Part shown: in pieces, positions 1-8,818 of the stretch
Layout: every line of letters starts with the position of its first letter
How positions within the stretch are numbered: the first letter of the stretch is position 1
Source: Haladaptatus sp. ZSTT2
Lineage (GTDB): Archaea > Halobacteriota > Halobacteria > Halobacteriales > Halococcaceae
Length of the DNA stretch: 64,000 nucleotides
Direction of reading: 5' to 3'
Assembly (NCBI RefSeq): GCF_037081775.1
Contig: NZ_JBAMHQ010000001.1
Coordinates: 2,232,001 to 2,296,000, forward strand
Program-made: the position numbers and the translations under genes
The notes under the pieces: generated by a model
Database searches by the model: none
What the model was told of the DNA's origin: nothing
Seen by the model: the letters and a program-made list of their open reading frames with translations, nothing else

Positions 1-1
1 C

Positions 2-526
2 ATCGAGAACTTCCCCGACCACGAAGACACCTTCGCTGAGAACGCAGCAACGTACAAAACCGATGTGTTAGACCGCATCGACGCCGACTACCAAGCCGTC
101 TTCGACGCCGCAGAGCGCAAGGTGGTCCAACTCGCGGCGCACAACGCGTTCCAGTACATCGGCGTGCGCTACGGCGTCGAGATGCGCCCGCTCGTCGTGA
201 ACCTCGCGGCGAGTGGCGACGTGAAACCGAGCGACATCACGGAAGCGAAGGACGTTATCGACGAACACGACATCAAGTACATCGGCGCAGGCGTCTTCGA
301 GACGCGAAAGCCCGCAAAGCAACTGCTCGCAGAGACACCAGTCGAAGCGTACTACCCAGTCACGCCGTATGCGGGCGTCCGCGAGGACTGGGTTGCAGAG
401 AACTGGGGCTACGAGGAAATCGCCTACAACATCAACATGCCCACCTTCGAGGTCGTTCTCGGGAACAAAACGCCTGAAGAGGTCGGTCTCGACGGGTGGG
501 ACAGCGAGTGGAGAAACTTCGAATGA
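2..526 (+). CDS. Metal ABC transporter substrate-binding protein (ZnuA/TroA family), C-terminal part
   Basis: The reading frame is open from the window edge, so the N-terminus lies upstream. The visible 174 residues are the C-terminal lobe of a cluster A-I metal-binding lipoprotein that captures zinc or manganese outside the membrane. A histidine in the stretch LAAHNAFQYIGVRYG fits the conserved metal-ligand segment of the family, and the late TPYAGVREDW region is typical of the end of the domain. The stop overlaps the ATG of the next gene by ATGA, so it is translationally coupled to its ATPase and permease. The metal cannot be assigned without the N-terminal ligands. Confidence 0.85.
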   Translation: MENFPDHEDTFAENAATYKTDVLDRIDADYQAVFDAAERKVVQLAAHNAFQYIGVRYGVEMRPLVVNLAASGDVKPSDITEAKDVIDEHDIKYIGAGVFETRKPAKQLLAETPVEAYYPVTPYAGVREDWVAENWGYEEIAYNINMPTFEVVLGNKTPEEVGLDGWDSEWRNFE

Positions 527-1266
527 GCGCGCCGAGCCCCGTCATCGACCTCTCTGCTGTGTCGTTTGGCTACACCGCAACGCCGGTGGTCGAAGATATC
601 TCGCTCCAAATCGAGGCAGGCGAGTACGTCGCCGTCGTCGGACCGAACGGTTCGGGGAAATCGACGCTGATGAAACTCATGCTCGGATTGCTCCAGCCCG
701 ACGAGGGCACCGCGCAGCTGTTCGGCGAACCGTCGCAGGCATTCGACGACGGCGCGCGAATCGGCTACGTCGCCCAGCACGCGAGTGCCTCGAAGGAGAT
801 GCCAATCACGGTGCGCGAAGTCGTGAAGATGGGCCGGTTCCCCCACGTCGGGGTCGGTCGTCTCTCGCAGGAAGACTGGGCGATTGTTGACCGGGCGCTC
901 GACACCGTCGGGATGACCGCGTTCGCAAATCGCCGGGTAACCCAGCTTTCGGGCGGACAGCGCCAGCGGGCATTCATCGCGCGTGCCCTCGCTGGGGAAG
1001 CCGACCTGCTCGTCTTAGACGAACCGACCGTCGGGGTTGACGCAGAGTCGGTCGAGGCGTTTTACGACCTCCTCTCTGCGCTGAACGAACAGGGAATCAC
1101 CATCTTGCTCATCGAACACGACCTCGGCGCAGTGACCGAACACGCTGCGCGCGTCGTCTGCCTCAATCGGGGCATCTACTTCGACGGTCCGACCGACGAG
1201 TTCATAGAGAGCAACGCCCTCGGGCGGGCGTTCGGCACTGCCACCGCCATCGGAGGGGTTCAATGA
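523..1266 (+). CDS. Metal ABC transporter ATP-binding protein (ZnuC-like)
   Basis: This is the ATPase of a zinc/manganese importer, acting on the cytoplasmic face of the permease encoded next. It shows Walker A GPNGSGKST (about residues 40-48), signature LSGGQRQRAFIARAL, and Walker B LLVLDEPTVGVD followed by the switch histidine in LIEHDLG. At 247 residues it has the usual length. I chose the ATG at 523 because it overlaps the upstream stop as ATGA; an in-frame start at 496 would add a tail without family similarity. Its stop overlaps the permease start in the same way, giving a three-gene coupled operon. Confidence 0.93.
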   Translation: MSAPSPVIDLSAVSFGYTATPVVEDISLQIEAGEYVAVVGPNGSGKSTLMKLMLGLLQPDEGTAQLFGEPSQAFDDGARIGYVAQHASASKEMPITVREVVKMGRFPHVGVGRLSQEDWAIVDRALDTVGMTAFANRRVTQLSGGQRQRAFIARALAGEADLLVLDEPTVGVDAESVEAFYDLLSALNEQGITILLIEHDLGAVTEHAARVVCLNRGIYFDGPTDEFIESNALGRAFGTATAIGGVQ

Positions 1267-2285
1267 TTCCCTTCGAGGTACTCCTGCAGGCAAGCCCGCT
1301 TGACCCCGTGCTGACGCCGCTCTACGTGTTGCTCGACCTCTGGTACTGGCTGCTCACAGGCCTCTACCACCTGACGGGCCTCGAACTCATTAGTCCCGAG
1401 TACAAGTTCATGCACCGGGCCATCCTCGTCGGCCTCTGTATCGGCGTGATGGCCCCGCTCATTGGGACGTTCCTCGTCCATCGCCAACTCGCGTTGATTG
1501 GCGACGCGCTTGCTCACACCGCCTTCGCGGGCGTTGCGATTGGGCTGTTCTTGAACGCCGTGCTCAACCTCGGCGTCTCGCCGTATCTCACGGCCGTCGT
1601 CGTCGCCATCCTCGCCGCGTTGCTCATCGAACTCATCTCCGAGGCGACTGACGCCTACAACGACGTGTCGATGGCAATCGTTCTCTCGACCGGGTTCGCC
1701 CTCGGGTCGGTGCTCATCAGCATCAACGCGGGCGGTCTCGCCGTTGGCGTCAATCAGTTCCTGTTTGGCAACCTCGCAACCGTCTCGGCCGAGAACGCCG
1801 CCATCTTGCTCGTGTTGTTCGTCATCATCGTCGGCACGGTTGCGCTGTTTCGAAACCAATTGCTGTACGTCACCTTCGACGAGACTGCCGCGGCTGTCTC
1901 CGGCCTGTCGGTCACGTGGTTCAACCGCGTGATGGTCATGCTCACCGCGATGGTCGTCGTCGGCGCGATGCAGATTATGGGCGTCATTCTTGTCGCTGCG
2001 ATGCTCGTCGTCCCGGTTGCCGGGGCAACGCAAGTCTCGCGGAGTTTCTCAGAGTCGCTCGTCGTCTCGGTCGTCCTCGCCGAACTCGCCGTCTTGCTCG
2101 GTATCGGCGTTTCCTACTACGGCGGGGCGACCGCAGGCGGCGTTATCGTGCTCGTCGCCGTCGCGCTCTACATCGGTGCGGTCGCACTTGGCAAACTCCA
2201 GACGCGCGTTACGGACGATACCGTGCCGGAACTCGGCAGCATCACCACGACGAAAAAGAGATCTGCAGAATCGGATTCGGACTGA
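1263..2285 (+). CDS. Metal ABC transporter permease (ZnuB/MntB family)
   Basis: The 340-residue polytopic membrane protein has about eight or nine hydrophobic helices and the family segment around GDALAHTAFAGVAIG, where zinc/manganese permeases contact the ATPase. It forms the membrane channel of the importer with the two preceding genes. The start overlaps the ATPase stop (ATGA). A hydrophilic tail ends at the stop. The gene ends three bases before the convergent ABC operon on the other strand. The family transports Zn, Mn or Fe, and the sequence does not discriminate. Confidence 0.93.
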   Translation: MIPFEVLLQASPLDPVLTPLYVLLDLWYWLLTGLYHLTGLELISPEYKFMHRAILVGLCIGVMAPLIGTFLVHRQLALIGDALAHTAFAGVAIGLFLNAVLNLGVSPYLTAVVVAILAALLIELISEATDAYNDVSMAIVLSTGFALGSVLISINAGGLAVGVNQFLFGNLATVSAENAAILLVLFVIIVGTVALFRNQLLYVTFDETAAAVSGLSVTWFNRVMVMLTAMVVVGAMQIMGVILVAAMLVVPVAGATQVSRSFSESLVVSVVLAELAVLLGIGVSYYGGATAGGVIVLVAVALYIGAVALGKLQTRVTDDTVPELGSITTTKKRSAESDSD

Positions 2286-2288
2286 TTT

Positions 2289-3425
2289 TCACCCGCGAAG
2301 CGCGTCCACGGGATTCAGATTCGCCGCACGCCACGCCGGATAGAGTCCAGAGAGCAGGCTTGCGCCGAGTGCGAAGCCGTAGGCCTGGGCGATGAACACG
2401 AAGTTCGCCACGGTGAACACCCCCCACGGGTCGCCAAGGATGAACTGGCTCACTGCCATGCCCGCGACAATCGACAGAAAGATGCCAACGACGCCGCCGA
2501 GAATCCCGAGCAGCAGTGCCTCGACGAGGATAATGCCGAGAATCTCGACTTTCTGGACGCCCACGGCGCGCAGAACCCCGATTTCGGTGCGTCGCTCGAT
2601 GGTGCTCATGAGCATCACGTTCAGGATGCTCACACCCGCGACGACGAGCGAGATTGCGCCAATCGCAATCAGGAACGACCCGATGGCGTCGAACGCTTGG
2701 GTGATCTGCTCTGAGATGTCTGCGAGTTCGAACACCTCATAGCGGGTGTCGCGGTCGTTCAACTTGCGGATGGCGTCTGCAGTGGCATTGGCTTCGAGAC
2801 CCGTCCCCGCATCGACCACGATTTGGTCGTACTCGCGGGCGGGGAACTCGTCGATTGGCAGGACAACAGCATTGCTCGCGGAGGTCGGTGAGAACGCCTG
2901 ACTCGCCGCGAGAATCGCGGTCACGCGGTAACTTTTCCCATCGACCATGATGCTGTTGCCGACGCGCACGCCGAGATTCTCCGCGAGGTTCGTCCCGATG
3001 AGCGCGCCGCTTCGCAGCGTTGGCGGGAGGGTGCCGGATTCCGCTTCGTAGAGGTCGCCCGGCCGGGAGACGCCAAACAGTTGCACCACCTGTCGTTCGT
3101 TGCTGAACTCAACCACCCCCTGTCCTTGGGCAACCGGCGTGACGCTCGCGCCGGGGGCGGCCCGTTCTATGTTCTGGACGTCGCGGTCGTTTAAGAAACT
3201 CACACCCTCGTCGAACGCGGGTGAGACGATAATCTCACTCCCGATGTCGCCAAGCGACTCGGTGACGCTCACTTGGAGCGTGTTGCCGAAGATACCGAGT
3301 GAGGCAATGGCGAGGACGCCGATGACGATGCCGAGCATGGCGAGCGCAGAGCGCACCTTGTTGCGCGTCAGGTTGCGCCGCGCCATCATCACCGACGGGA
3401 ATCGTCGGTAGAGTGGCTCAAGCAT
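2289..3425 (-). CDS. ABC transporter permease, MacB/FtsX type
   Basis: This permease has one N-terminal helix after MMARRNLTRNKVRSALAM, a periplasmic-type MacB core domain (about residues 45-230), and three C-terminal helices carrying the FtsX domain. ERRTEIGVLRAVG is the usual ATPase-contact segment. Such permeases do not form a classical channel but drive extracytoplasmic lipoprotein or peptide handling or export. The chosen ATG at 3425 overlaps the end of the ATPase gene by eight bases; the longer frame would lie inside it. It is the last gene of a four-gene coupled operon with Yip1 and CARDB-type membrane proteins. Confidence 0.9.
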   Translation of the reverse strand: MLEPLYRRFPSVMMARRNLTRNKVRSALAMLGIVIGVLAIASLGIFGNTLQVSVTESLGDIGSEIIVSPAFDEGVSFLNDRDVQNIERAAPGASVTPVAQGQGVVEFSNERQVVQLFGVSRPGDLYEAESGTLPPTLRSGALIGTNLAENLGVRVGNSIMVDGKSYRVTAILAASQAFSPTSASNAVVLPIDEFPAREYDQIVVDAGTGLEANATADAIRKLNDRDTRYEVFELADISEQITQAFDAIGSFLIAIGAISLVVAGVSILNVMLMSTIERRTEIGVLRAVGVQKVEILGIILVEALLLGILGGVVGIFLSIVAGMAVSQFILGDPWGVFTVANFVFIAQAYGFALGASLLSGLYPAWRAANLNPVDALRG

Positions 3426-4119
3426 CGTGGTCCTCCCGCGCAAGCGCATCGTCGCCGTCGATGACGCCGTCTACGATGTTGACCCGGCGGTCTGCGTAGG
3501 CGGCCACGTTCGGGTCGTGGGTGACCGCGATGATGCCAACGCCAGAATCGCAAATCTCCCGGAGGCGGTCTAAAATCTCCTTGCCGGTTTTCTGGTCTAA
3601 GTTCCCCGTTGGCTCGTCTGCGAGCAGGACTTGGGGTTCGTTTACGAGCGACCGCGCGATCGCGACGCGCTGTTGTTGACCACCAGAAAGTTCCTTCGGG
3701 AGGTGGTCTAAGCGGTCGCCGAGGCCAAAGCTCGTGAGCAACTCGATGGATTTCTCACGGCCTTTCTTGTTTCCGGCACCGCCGAACAGCGTCGGGAGTT
3801 CGACGTTCTCGGTCGCGGTGAGCGACGGGATGAGATAGAAGTCCTGAAAGATGAAGCCAATCGCTCCCTGCCGGGCTTTGGTGCGCTCGCGGTCTGAGAG
3901 CGTGGTCACGTCTTCCCCGCGCAGGAGGACGGTGCCTTCGCTTGGCTCGTCGAGCAGGCCAATCATGTTGAGCATGGTCGATTTGCCGGAGCCACTCGGC
4001 CCCATCACCGCGACGAACTCGCCGGCTTCGATGGCGAAATCCACGCCCTTGAGGACGGTGAGCGTCTCGCCGCCAAGTTCGTAGCGCTTGACCACGTCGC
4101 GCAGTTCAACGAGTGCCAT
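3418..4119 (-). CDS. ABC transporter ATP-binding protein, LolD/MacB type
   Basis: The 233-residue ATPase partners the MacB/FtsX permease downstream. It carries Walker A GPSGSGKST, a Q-loop in GFIFQDFYL, signature LSGGQQQRVAIARSL and Walker B VLLADEPTGNLD, all diagnostic of the LolD/MacB branch. I start it at MALVELRDVVKRYELGG. The longer reading frame adds about 31 serine-rich residues that are a shadow of the upstream gene. The start lies inside the last codons of the CARDB protein gene, so translation is coupled. Confidence 0.93.
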   Translation of the reverse strand: MALVELRDVVKRYELGGETLTVLKGVDFAIEAGEFVAVMGPSGSGKSTMLNMIGLLDEPSEGTVLLRGEDVTTLSDRERTKARQGAIGFIFQDFYLIPSLTATENVELPTLFGGAGNKKGREKSIELLTSFGLGDRLDHLPKELSGGQQQRVAIARSLVNEPQVLLADEPTGNLDQKTGKEILDRLREICDSGVGIIAVTHDPNVAAYADRRVNIVDGVIDGDDALAREDHDA

Positions 4120-5590
4120 TACGTGAGTTGCGCCAAGCGTAGCCGATGACGCCGACCACGAGCAAGACGATGAACAGTCCTCCGATGATGAGTGGGAGGC
4201 TGAAGCCGCCATCGTCTTGTGGGGCGGTCGCTGGCTGTGAGTCTTCGATTCGAACCTGCACCGTCTCCGAGCGCTCTTCGCCGCCAGCGAGGTAGGTGAC
4301 GCTCACGGGGACGGCGGTCGCGTTGTCGCTGACCACGGCGTAGAGGTCGAACACGACGAAATCACTCTGTGGCACGGTGCCAACGAAGTACTCTTTGAAC
4401 GGCTGGGCAGGCGTCACGCCGTCTGCGGGGACGACCCGGACGACGACGCTCTCCGCGGTGCCTTGGCCGACGTTACTCGCACTTCCGGTGATGTGGAGCT
4501 TGCCGTCTTCGAACTCGGTGTTGATGCCGGTGAGCGAGACGACACCCACGCGCGGGGTGTAGCGGAGCGAGGTTTGGCTCGACCCTTCGACGGTTCCCAT
4601 GTCGTAGCTGGCCGTGATGACGAGGTCGGCCGGGTCGGTCACCCCGGAAAGGTTGAGGCGGGCAACACTGGTGCTGTCTGCGTCAATCTCTGAGATGAGG
4701 GTGCGTGCGACCGGCACGCCGTCAACCGTGGCCGTGACGACGACGCTTTCGATGGCGGCGTTCCCCAAGTTGAGCACTTCGACGGAGACCGGCGGCGTGA
4801 CGGTGGTGTCCGTCTCTGGCAGGCTTACGACGCTCGCTTCGACCACGACGTTTTCATTGAGCGGTTCGATTGTTACGTCGCGGGTCGTCGTGACAGAGCG
4901 CCGTGCGCTCGCGGTCGCGTAGTCGAGTCGTGCGTCGATACCCGTCCGTCCGGGGTCTTGGCTCTCGACGGTGAAATTGAACGTCGTGAGCGTGCCGGGT
5001 TCGAGCCGCGGCAGCACCCGCGCGTTGTCTTCGACGGTAATCTCCCGACCCGACAGCGTGAGGTCGAGGTCCCGTAGCGTGGCTTCCCCGCCGTTCGAAA
5101 CGCGAACCGTCACGACGCTCTCGGTGTTCGAGACGAGCGTCTCAGAGAGAATCTGGACGCGCGGCACCGTTCCGGCGGCTTCCTGTGAGCGCACGTCGAT
5201 GGTGACGGGGTAGCGAACCGTCTCGCTCGACCCGTTCACACTCCGTCCGCGCACTTCGAGTTCGAGGCGTTTGACGCCCGCCTCATCGAACGTCGTCGTG
5301 AGCGGGACGCTCAGGCTTTCACCCGGCGAAATCGTGCCGATGTTGTCCACTTGGTCGTACTCCGTATTTCCGGTGCGAGCGACCAGTTCGACCGACCGAA
5401 CCTCGAACGCTTGCTGGCTTCCGGCCGAGTTGCGGATAGTCGCCGTCACCGTCACGAGGTCGCCAACTGCGGGCGATTCCGGTGTGGTGGTCGCGCCCGT
5501 GACCGAGATGAACGCGTCTTCTTGGGCGACGACGGCCATCGGCGTAAGTAGCGAGCAGACGATGAGCGCCGCGACGAGGGGCGCTTTCAT
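4106..5590 (-). CDS. Secreted membrane-anchored CARDB-domain protein
   Basis: The 494-residue protein has an N-terminal signal sequence (hydrophobic residues 3-22, cleavage near VVAQE). Several tandem immunoglobulin-like CARDB/COG1361 modules follow, with the recurring pattern of gain or shift to extracytoplasmic beta-sandwiches. It ends with one C-terminal anchor helix (LPLIIGGLFIVLLVVGV) and a short basic tail. It sits between a Yip1 membrane protein and a MacB-type ATPase with overlaps at both ends, so it is probably the extracellular subunit of that transporter. The start ATG at 5590 overlaps the Yip1 stop (ATGA). The ligand is unknown. Confidence 0.85.
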   Translation of the reverse strand: MKAPLVAALIVCSLLTPMAVVAQEDAFISVTGATTTPESPAVGDLVTVTATIRNSAGSQQAFEVRSVELVARTGNTEYDQVDNIGTISPGESLSVPLTTTFDEAGVKRLELEVRGRSVNGSSETVRYPVTIDVRSQEAAGTVPRVQILSETLVSNTESVVTVRVSNGGEATLRDLDLTLSGREITVEDNARVLPRLEPGTLTTFNFTVESQDPGRTGIDARLDYATASARRSVTTTRDVTIEPLNENVVVEASVVSLPETDTTVTPPVSVEVLNLGNAAIESVVVTATVDGVPVARTLISEIDADSTSVARLNLSGVTDPADLVITASYDMGTVEGSSQTSLRYTPRVGVVSLTGINTEFEDGKLHITGSASNVGQGTAESVVVRVVPADGVTPAQPFKEYFVGTVPQSDFVVFDLYAVVSDNATAVPVSVTYLAGGEERSETVQVRIEDSQPATAPQDDGGFSLPLIIGGLFIVLLVVGVIGYAWRNSRNGTR

Positions 5591-6216
5591 AACGTGAACA
5601 CCTGACCGAACACCGAGAGTGCGATGTTGATGCCGACGGGAATCGCAACGGTGTACAGGCCCTGTCTGAAGCTGAGATTTCGCGCGTGTTTCACGGCAAA
5701 CGCCCAGAGGAACGCACTCCAGAGCGTGAACACGATGCCCACGAGCGACGCGAGTCGGAGCGTCGAACTCTGGGTGACGGCGAGTGAATACGCTTGGATG
5801 GCCTCCGGCGACGTTGGTGCGGGAATGCCTTGCAGCGCGAGGTACATCGCGCCGATGCCGAGCAACCCACCGAAAATGGAGGGAAAAAAGCCCCAGCCAG
5901 TCAATGCGAGCGTTTTGGTGAACTTGCCCTCGCCATCGAAGACGATAGAGATGACGTGAAACACGATGGCGAACACGAGCCAGATGACGAACTGTGCGAC
6001 GAGTGCGCCACCGATCCCGAATCCGAATACGAGAAGCGATACTGCCTGGCCACCTTCGGCAGGGAGTACGGAAACGATGCGAGAGAGCAAGAGGTACGAC
6101 GTGATAGCACTCAAAACCCCCACAAGCAATACGATTCCAGCGGCTCCCCAAAGCCGTGGTGACTCGGCCTCTTCCCGGAAGAACGCGTCCGGGTTCGTGA
6201 TAAGGTCGAGAATCAT
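5587..6216 (-). CDS. Yip1-family integral membrane protein
   Basis: It is about 209 residues with five predicted helices. The N-terminal LDLITNPDAFFREEAESPRLWG is the Yip1 entry motif, shown here only as a position (residues 3-24). A second Yip1 protein, with a similar start, is encoded at 21620. This copy leads a four-gene operon with a CARDB protein and a MacB/LolD-type ABC pair, with ATGA coupling to the next gene. An ATG at 6216 is preferred over the adjacent GTG at 6219. Function in archaea is not established. The context suggests a membrane scaffold for the transporter. Confidence 0.82.
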   Translation of the reverse strand: MILDLITNPDAFFREEAESPRLWGAAGIVLLVGVLSAITSYLLLSRIVSVLPAEGGQAVSLLVFGFGIGGALVAQFVIWLVFAIVFHVISIVFDGEGKFTKTLALTGWGFFPSIFGGLLGIGAMYLALQGIPAPTSPEAIQAYSLAVTQSSTLRLASLVGIVFTLWSAFLWAFAVKHARNLSFRQGLYTVAIPVGINIALSVFGQVFTL

Positions 6217-6310
6217 CACTTCACGTTAGTTTCGAGAGGAGTTAACTGTATCAGGGGTACGGTATATCACACAACTCGTCATGTGTTTATTTGAGTTTCT
6301 CACCTGCGAG

Positions 6311-6745
6311 CTACGTCGTTGTCGGTGGCGTTTCTTGAAACTCGATCAGCGCCTCCCGGAAATCATCGGGAACGGCAATCGCCTCGCCGGTCGCTGCATC
6401 CACCGCGACGTAGGTGACGTGGCCTGCGGCGAGGAGCGTCTCGTCGGCCTTTCTGCGCACCCGGTAGGCGAATGTCAGGCTTTTCGTTCCAATCGTCTCT
6501 GCGCGCATCGCGTTTACGAGCACGTCGTCGAACTCCGCAGACGCGTGATAATCCATATCCACGTGGACGACGTGCACGTCCCATCCCTTCTCTGCGAGAG
6601 TGTCGTAGCCGTAGTCGATTTCGCGCAGGAAGGCGTTGAATGTCTCGTCTTGAAAGGTGATGTAGTTGCCGTAGAACACGATTCCCTGCATATCCGTCTC
6701 CGCAAAGCGCACCCGGTTTTCGAACACGTCGTAGTACTCAGCCAT
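6311..6745 (-). CDS. Acyl-CoA thioesterase, hotdog fold (YbgC/4HBT family)
   Basis: The 144-residue protein has the single hotdog domain of the 4-hydroxybenzoyl-CoA thioesterase family. The segment RFAETDMQGIVFYGNYITF contains the catalytic aspartate of the family (usually D in the motif ETDxxGxVyxxxY). It should hydrolyse an acyl-CoA thioester in the cytoplasm. The substrate cannot be read from sequence. It is followed 40 bases later on the same strand by nothing of its operon, since citramalate synthase (6787-8325) lies upstream, so the two may be co-transcribed. Confidence 0.88.
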   Translation of the reverse strand: MAEYYDVFENRVRFAETDMQGIVFYGNYITFQDETFNAFLREIDYGYDTLAEKGWDVHVVHVDMDYHASAEFDDVLVNAMRAETIGTKSLTFAYRVRRKADETLLAAGHVTYVAVDAATGEAIAVPDDFREALIEFQETPPTTT

Positions 6746-6786
6746 GGCTCACGTGGGGTGGCGCGCACAAAGAAGGTATGTCGGGG

Positions 6787-8325
6787 TTAGTCGTCCGCGA
6801 GGACGTGGTTCGAGTCGGCCGCAAGCAGGCGGTCTAACGCATCGACCATCGCGTTCACGCTGGCGCGCGTGATGTCTGCCTCACTGGAGGCGACCGTGAC
6901 GTGGCGGCCATCGCGCGACATTTCGACTTCGACGGTCACGACGGCGTCGGTGCCGCCCGTGATTGCATCGACGTGATAGCTGTCGAGCTGGGCGTCTGCG
7001 GCCGGGCCGAGCGCCGAGCGCACCGCAGAGACGGCGGCATCGACCGGGCCACTGCCCGTGCCGGAGGCCACACGTTCTTCACCATCGACGAGCAGGCGGA
7101 CGCTCGCGGTTGGCGTGCCGCCACCCGAGGCGGCGGTCAGCCCGAGCAACTCGACGCGGCGGTCGCGTTCGCGCTGTTGGACTTCTTCTGCAATCGTGAG
7201 TAGGTCCGCGTCGGTGACGCGCTTGCCGCGGTCACCGAGCTCTTTCACGCGGGAGACGACCGTTCCCAGTTCTTCTGGGGTGACCGAAACGTCGTGTTCG
7301 TCGAGCGCGGCTTTGACGCCCGCGCGCCCGGCGTGCTTGCCGAGGACGAGCCGCCGCTCCCTGCCCACCTTTTCTGGCGGGTAGGGTTCGTACATCGCGT
7401 CGTCTTTGAGCGTGCCGTCGGTGTGGATGCCGCTCTCGTGGCTGAAGGCGTTCTCGCCGACGACGGCCTTGTTCGGCGCGAGCGGGATGCCCGTCGCCGT
7501 CGCCACGGTCTGGGCGAGTTTGAACAGCCGCGTCGTATCGACCGTCTCGATGCCGTAGCCGTGGTCGAGAGCGATGGCGACTTCTTCGAGTGCGACGTTG
7601 CCCGCGCGCTCACCGATGCCGTTTACGGTGGCGTGGATGAGGTCTGCACCGGCGCGCACGCTTGCGAGGGCGTTCGAGACGGCGAGGCCCAAGTCGTCGT
7701 GGGTGTGGGTGCTCGTTGGCCCGAGTGCAGCCAGCCGCGAGACGGCCTCGTAGGTGTGTTCGGGCGTCGCGTGCCCGACCGTATCGCAGTAACAGACGCG
7801 GTCTGCGCCCGCATCGAGGGCCGCACCAAGCAGCCGTTCGAGGTAGTCTAAGTCGGCGCGCGAGCCGTCTTCGCCGAGGACTTCGACCCAGAGACCGTGG
7901 TCGCGGGCGTACTCGACGAGTGAGGTGGTCTTTTCGACCACGCCGTCGCGGGTCGTCCCGACTTTTGTTTCGATGTGACGGTCGCTCGACGGCACGACGA
8001 GGTGGACACCATCGACGCCACAGTCGAGCGCGAGGTCGATGTCGCCTTGGACGCCGCGGGCGAAACTCGTCACCTTCGCGTCGAGGCCGAGCGAGGCGAC
8101 TCGCGAGATGGTCTCGCGCTCGCCCGCGCCGGTGCAGGCGCTGCCTGCTTCGATGACCGAGACCCGCGCCCGGTCGAGTTCACGGGCAATCTGGGCCTTC
8201 TGGTCTGGGGTGAGCGAGACACCTGGCGCTTGCTCACCGTCGCGGAGCGTTGTATCTACGAACTGTACAGAAACGGGGTCAGAGGTGGGGTGTGATTCGG
8301 GAAGGGACCCGAATAAAACAGTCAC
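6787..8325 (-). CDS. cimA: (R)-citramalate synthase / 2-isopropylmalate synthase family
   Basis: This enzyme condenses acetyl-CoA with a 2-oxo acid, pyruvate for citramalate synthase in isoleucine synthesis. The TIM barrel starts with FVDTTLRDGEQAPGV (about residues 23-37), with HTHDDLGLAVSNALA and NGIGERAGNVALEE carrying metal and acceptor-site residues. A C-terminal LeuA allosteric domain follows (about residues 380-500). The length of 512 fits. Haloarchaeal proteins with the EAGSACTGAGERET segment are usually named citramalate synthase, but isopropylmalate synthase is a close alternative. The start is GTG at 8325. An inverted repeat lies inside its first codons (8295-8314). Confidence 0.85.
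   Translation of the reverse strand: MTVLFGSLPESHPTSDPVSVQFVDTTLRDGEQAPGVSLTPDQKAQIARELDRARVSVIEAGSACTGAGERETISRVASLGLDAKVTSFARGVQGDIDLALDCGVDGVHLVVPSSDRHIETKVGTTRDGVVEKTTSLVEYARDHGLWVEVLGEDGSRADLDYLERLLGAALDAGADRVCYCDTVGHATPEHTYEAVSRLAALGPTSTHTHDDLGLAVSNALASVRAGADLIHATVNGIGERAGNVALEEVAIALDHGYGIETVDTTRLFKLAQTVATATGIPLAPNKAVVGENAFSHESGIHTDGTLKDDAMYEPYPPEKVGRERRLVLGKHAGRAGVKAALDEHDVSVTPEELGTVVSRVKELGDRGKRVTDADLLTIAEEVQQRERDRRVELLGLTAASGGGTPTASVRLLVDGEERVASGTGSGPVDAAVSAVRSALGPAADAQLDSYHVDAITGGTDAVVTVEVEMSRDGRHVTVASSEADITRASVNAMVDALDRLLAADSNHVLADD
8295..8314 (-). other. Perfect inverted repeat at the 5' end of the citramalate synthase gene
   Basis: Two perfect 7-base arms (ATTCGGG and CCCGAAT) are separated by six bases. 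The repeat lies 11-30 bases after the GTG start and could fold in the mRNA right after translation begins. It may be chance coding sequence, an operator or an RNA regulatory hairpin. Confidence 0.5.
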
Positions 8326-8396
8326 TGGTCATGATAGCCATTCTCAGGGAACGTCTCTATGAACTTAAAGTGGGCCTATGTGGCAGATGTTGCTGC

Positions 8397-8750
8397 TCAC
8401 TCGACAAGGGCGATGCGGTCACCGACTTCGACGCCTGCTGCGTTCCCCGCGGGAAGTTCAACGAGCAGGTCAGCAGCGGCCGCGCCGTAGCCACGCCACG
8501 GGCGGAGCGTTTTCACCTTCACCACCTCGCCGTCTCGCGCCCAAATCACGTCAATGGGAAAGAACACACAGAGCATGTGGATGTCCCGGCGTTTTGCCTT
8601 CCCGAAGCGAAAGGCGAGCGCGTAGTCGTCGGGAATCGAGCGCCGAAACATGAGGCCGAGGCCTTGCTGGAGGATGGTGTCGGCCGTGTCTACCTGCGTG
8701 GCGAGGGGGTGTTGCCCACCGTTGCTGTCGTGAACGAGACGCACACCCAC
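8397..8750 (-). CDS. DUF192 family protein
   Basis: The 117-residue protein matches the DUF192 family, small beta-rich proteins of unknown function. The pattern GLMFRRSIPDDYALAF, then a histidine-methionine stretch (IHMLCVFFPIDVIW), and a late YGAAAADLLVELPAGNA are the family landmarks. The start is a GTG and no signal peptide is evident, unlike many bacterial members. It is divergent from the HNH-like gene at 8819, with 68 bases between them. No function is proposed. Confidence 0.85.
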   Translation of the reverse strand: MGVRLVHDSNGGQHPLATQVDTADTILQQGLGLMFRRSIPDDYALAFRFGKAKRRDIHMLCVFFPIDVIWARDGEVVKVKTLRPWRGYGAAAADLLVELPAGNAAGVEVGDRIALVE

Positions 8751-8818
8751 ACCTCTCCCGGCGAGTGGAAAAGTGGTTCGGGAGTTACCTTGAAATTCGA
8801 GGGCGAACGAGAGTGGGT

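Noticed and set aside
1260-2033. A long minus-strand open frame inside the permease gene
   Set aside because: It is an antisense shadow of a GC-rich coding region; its product is very rich in Asp, Glu, Arg and His, with no domain.
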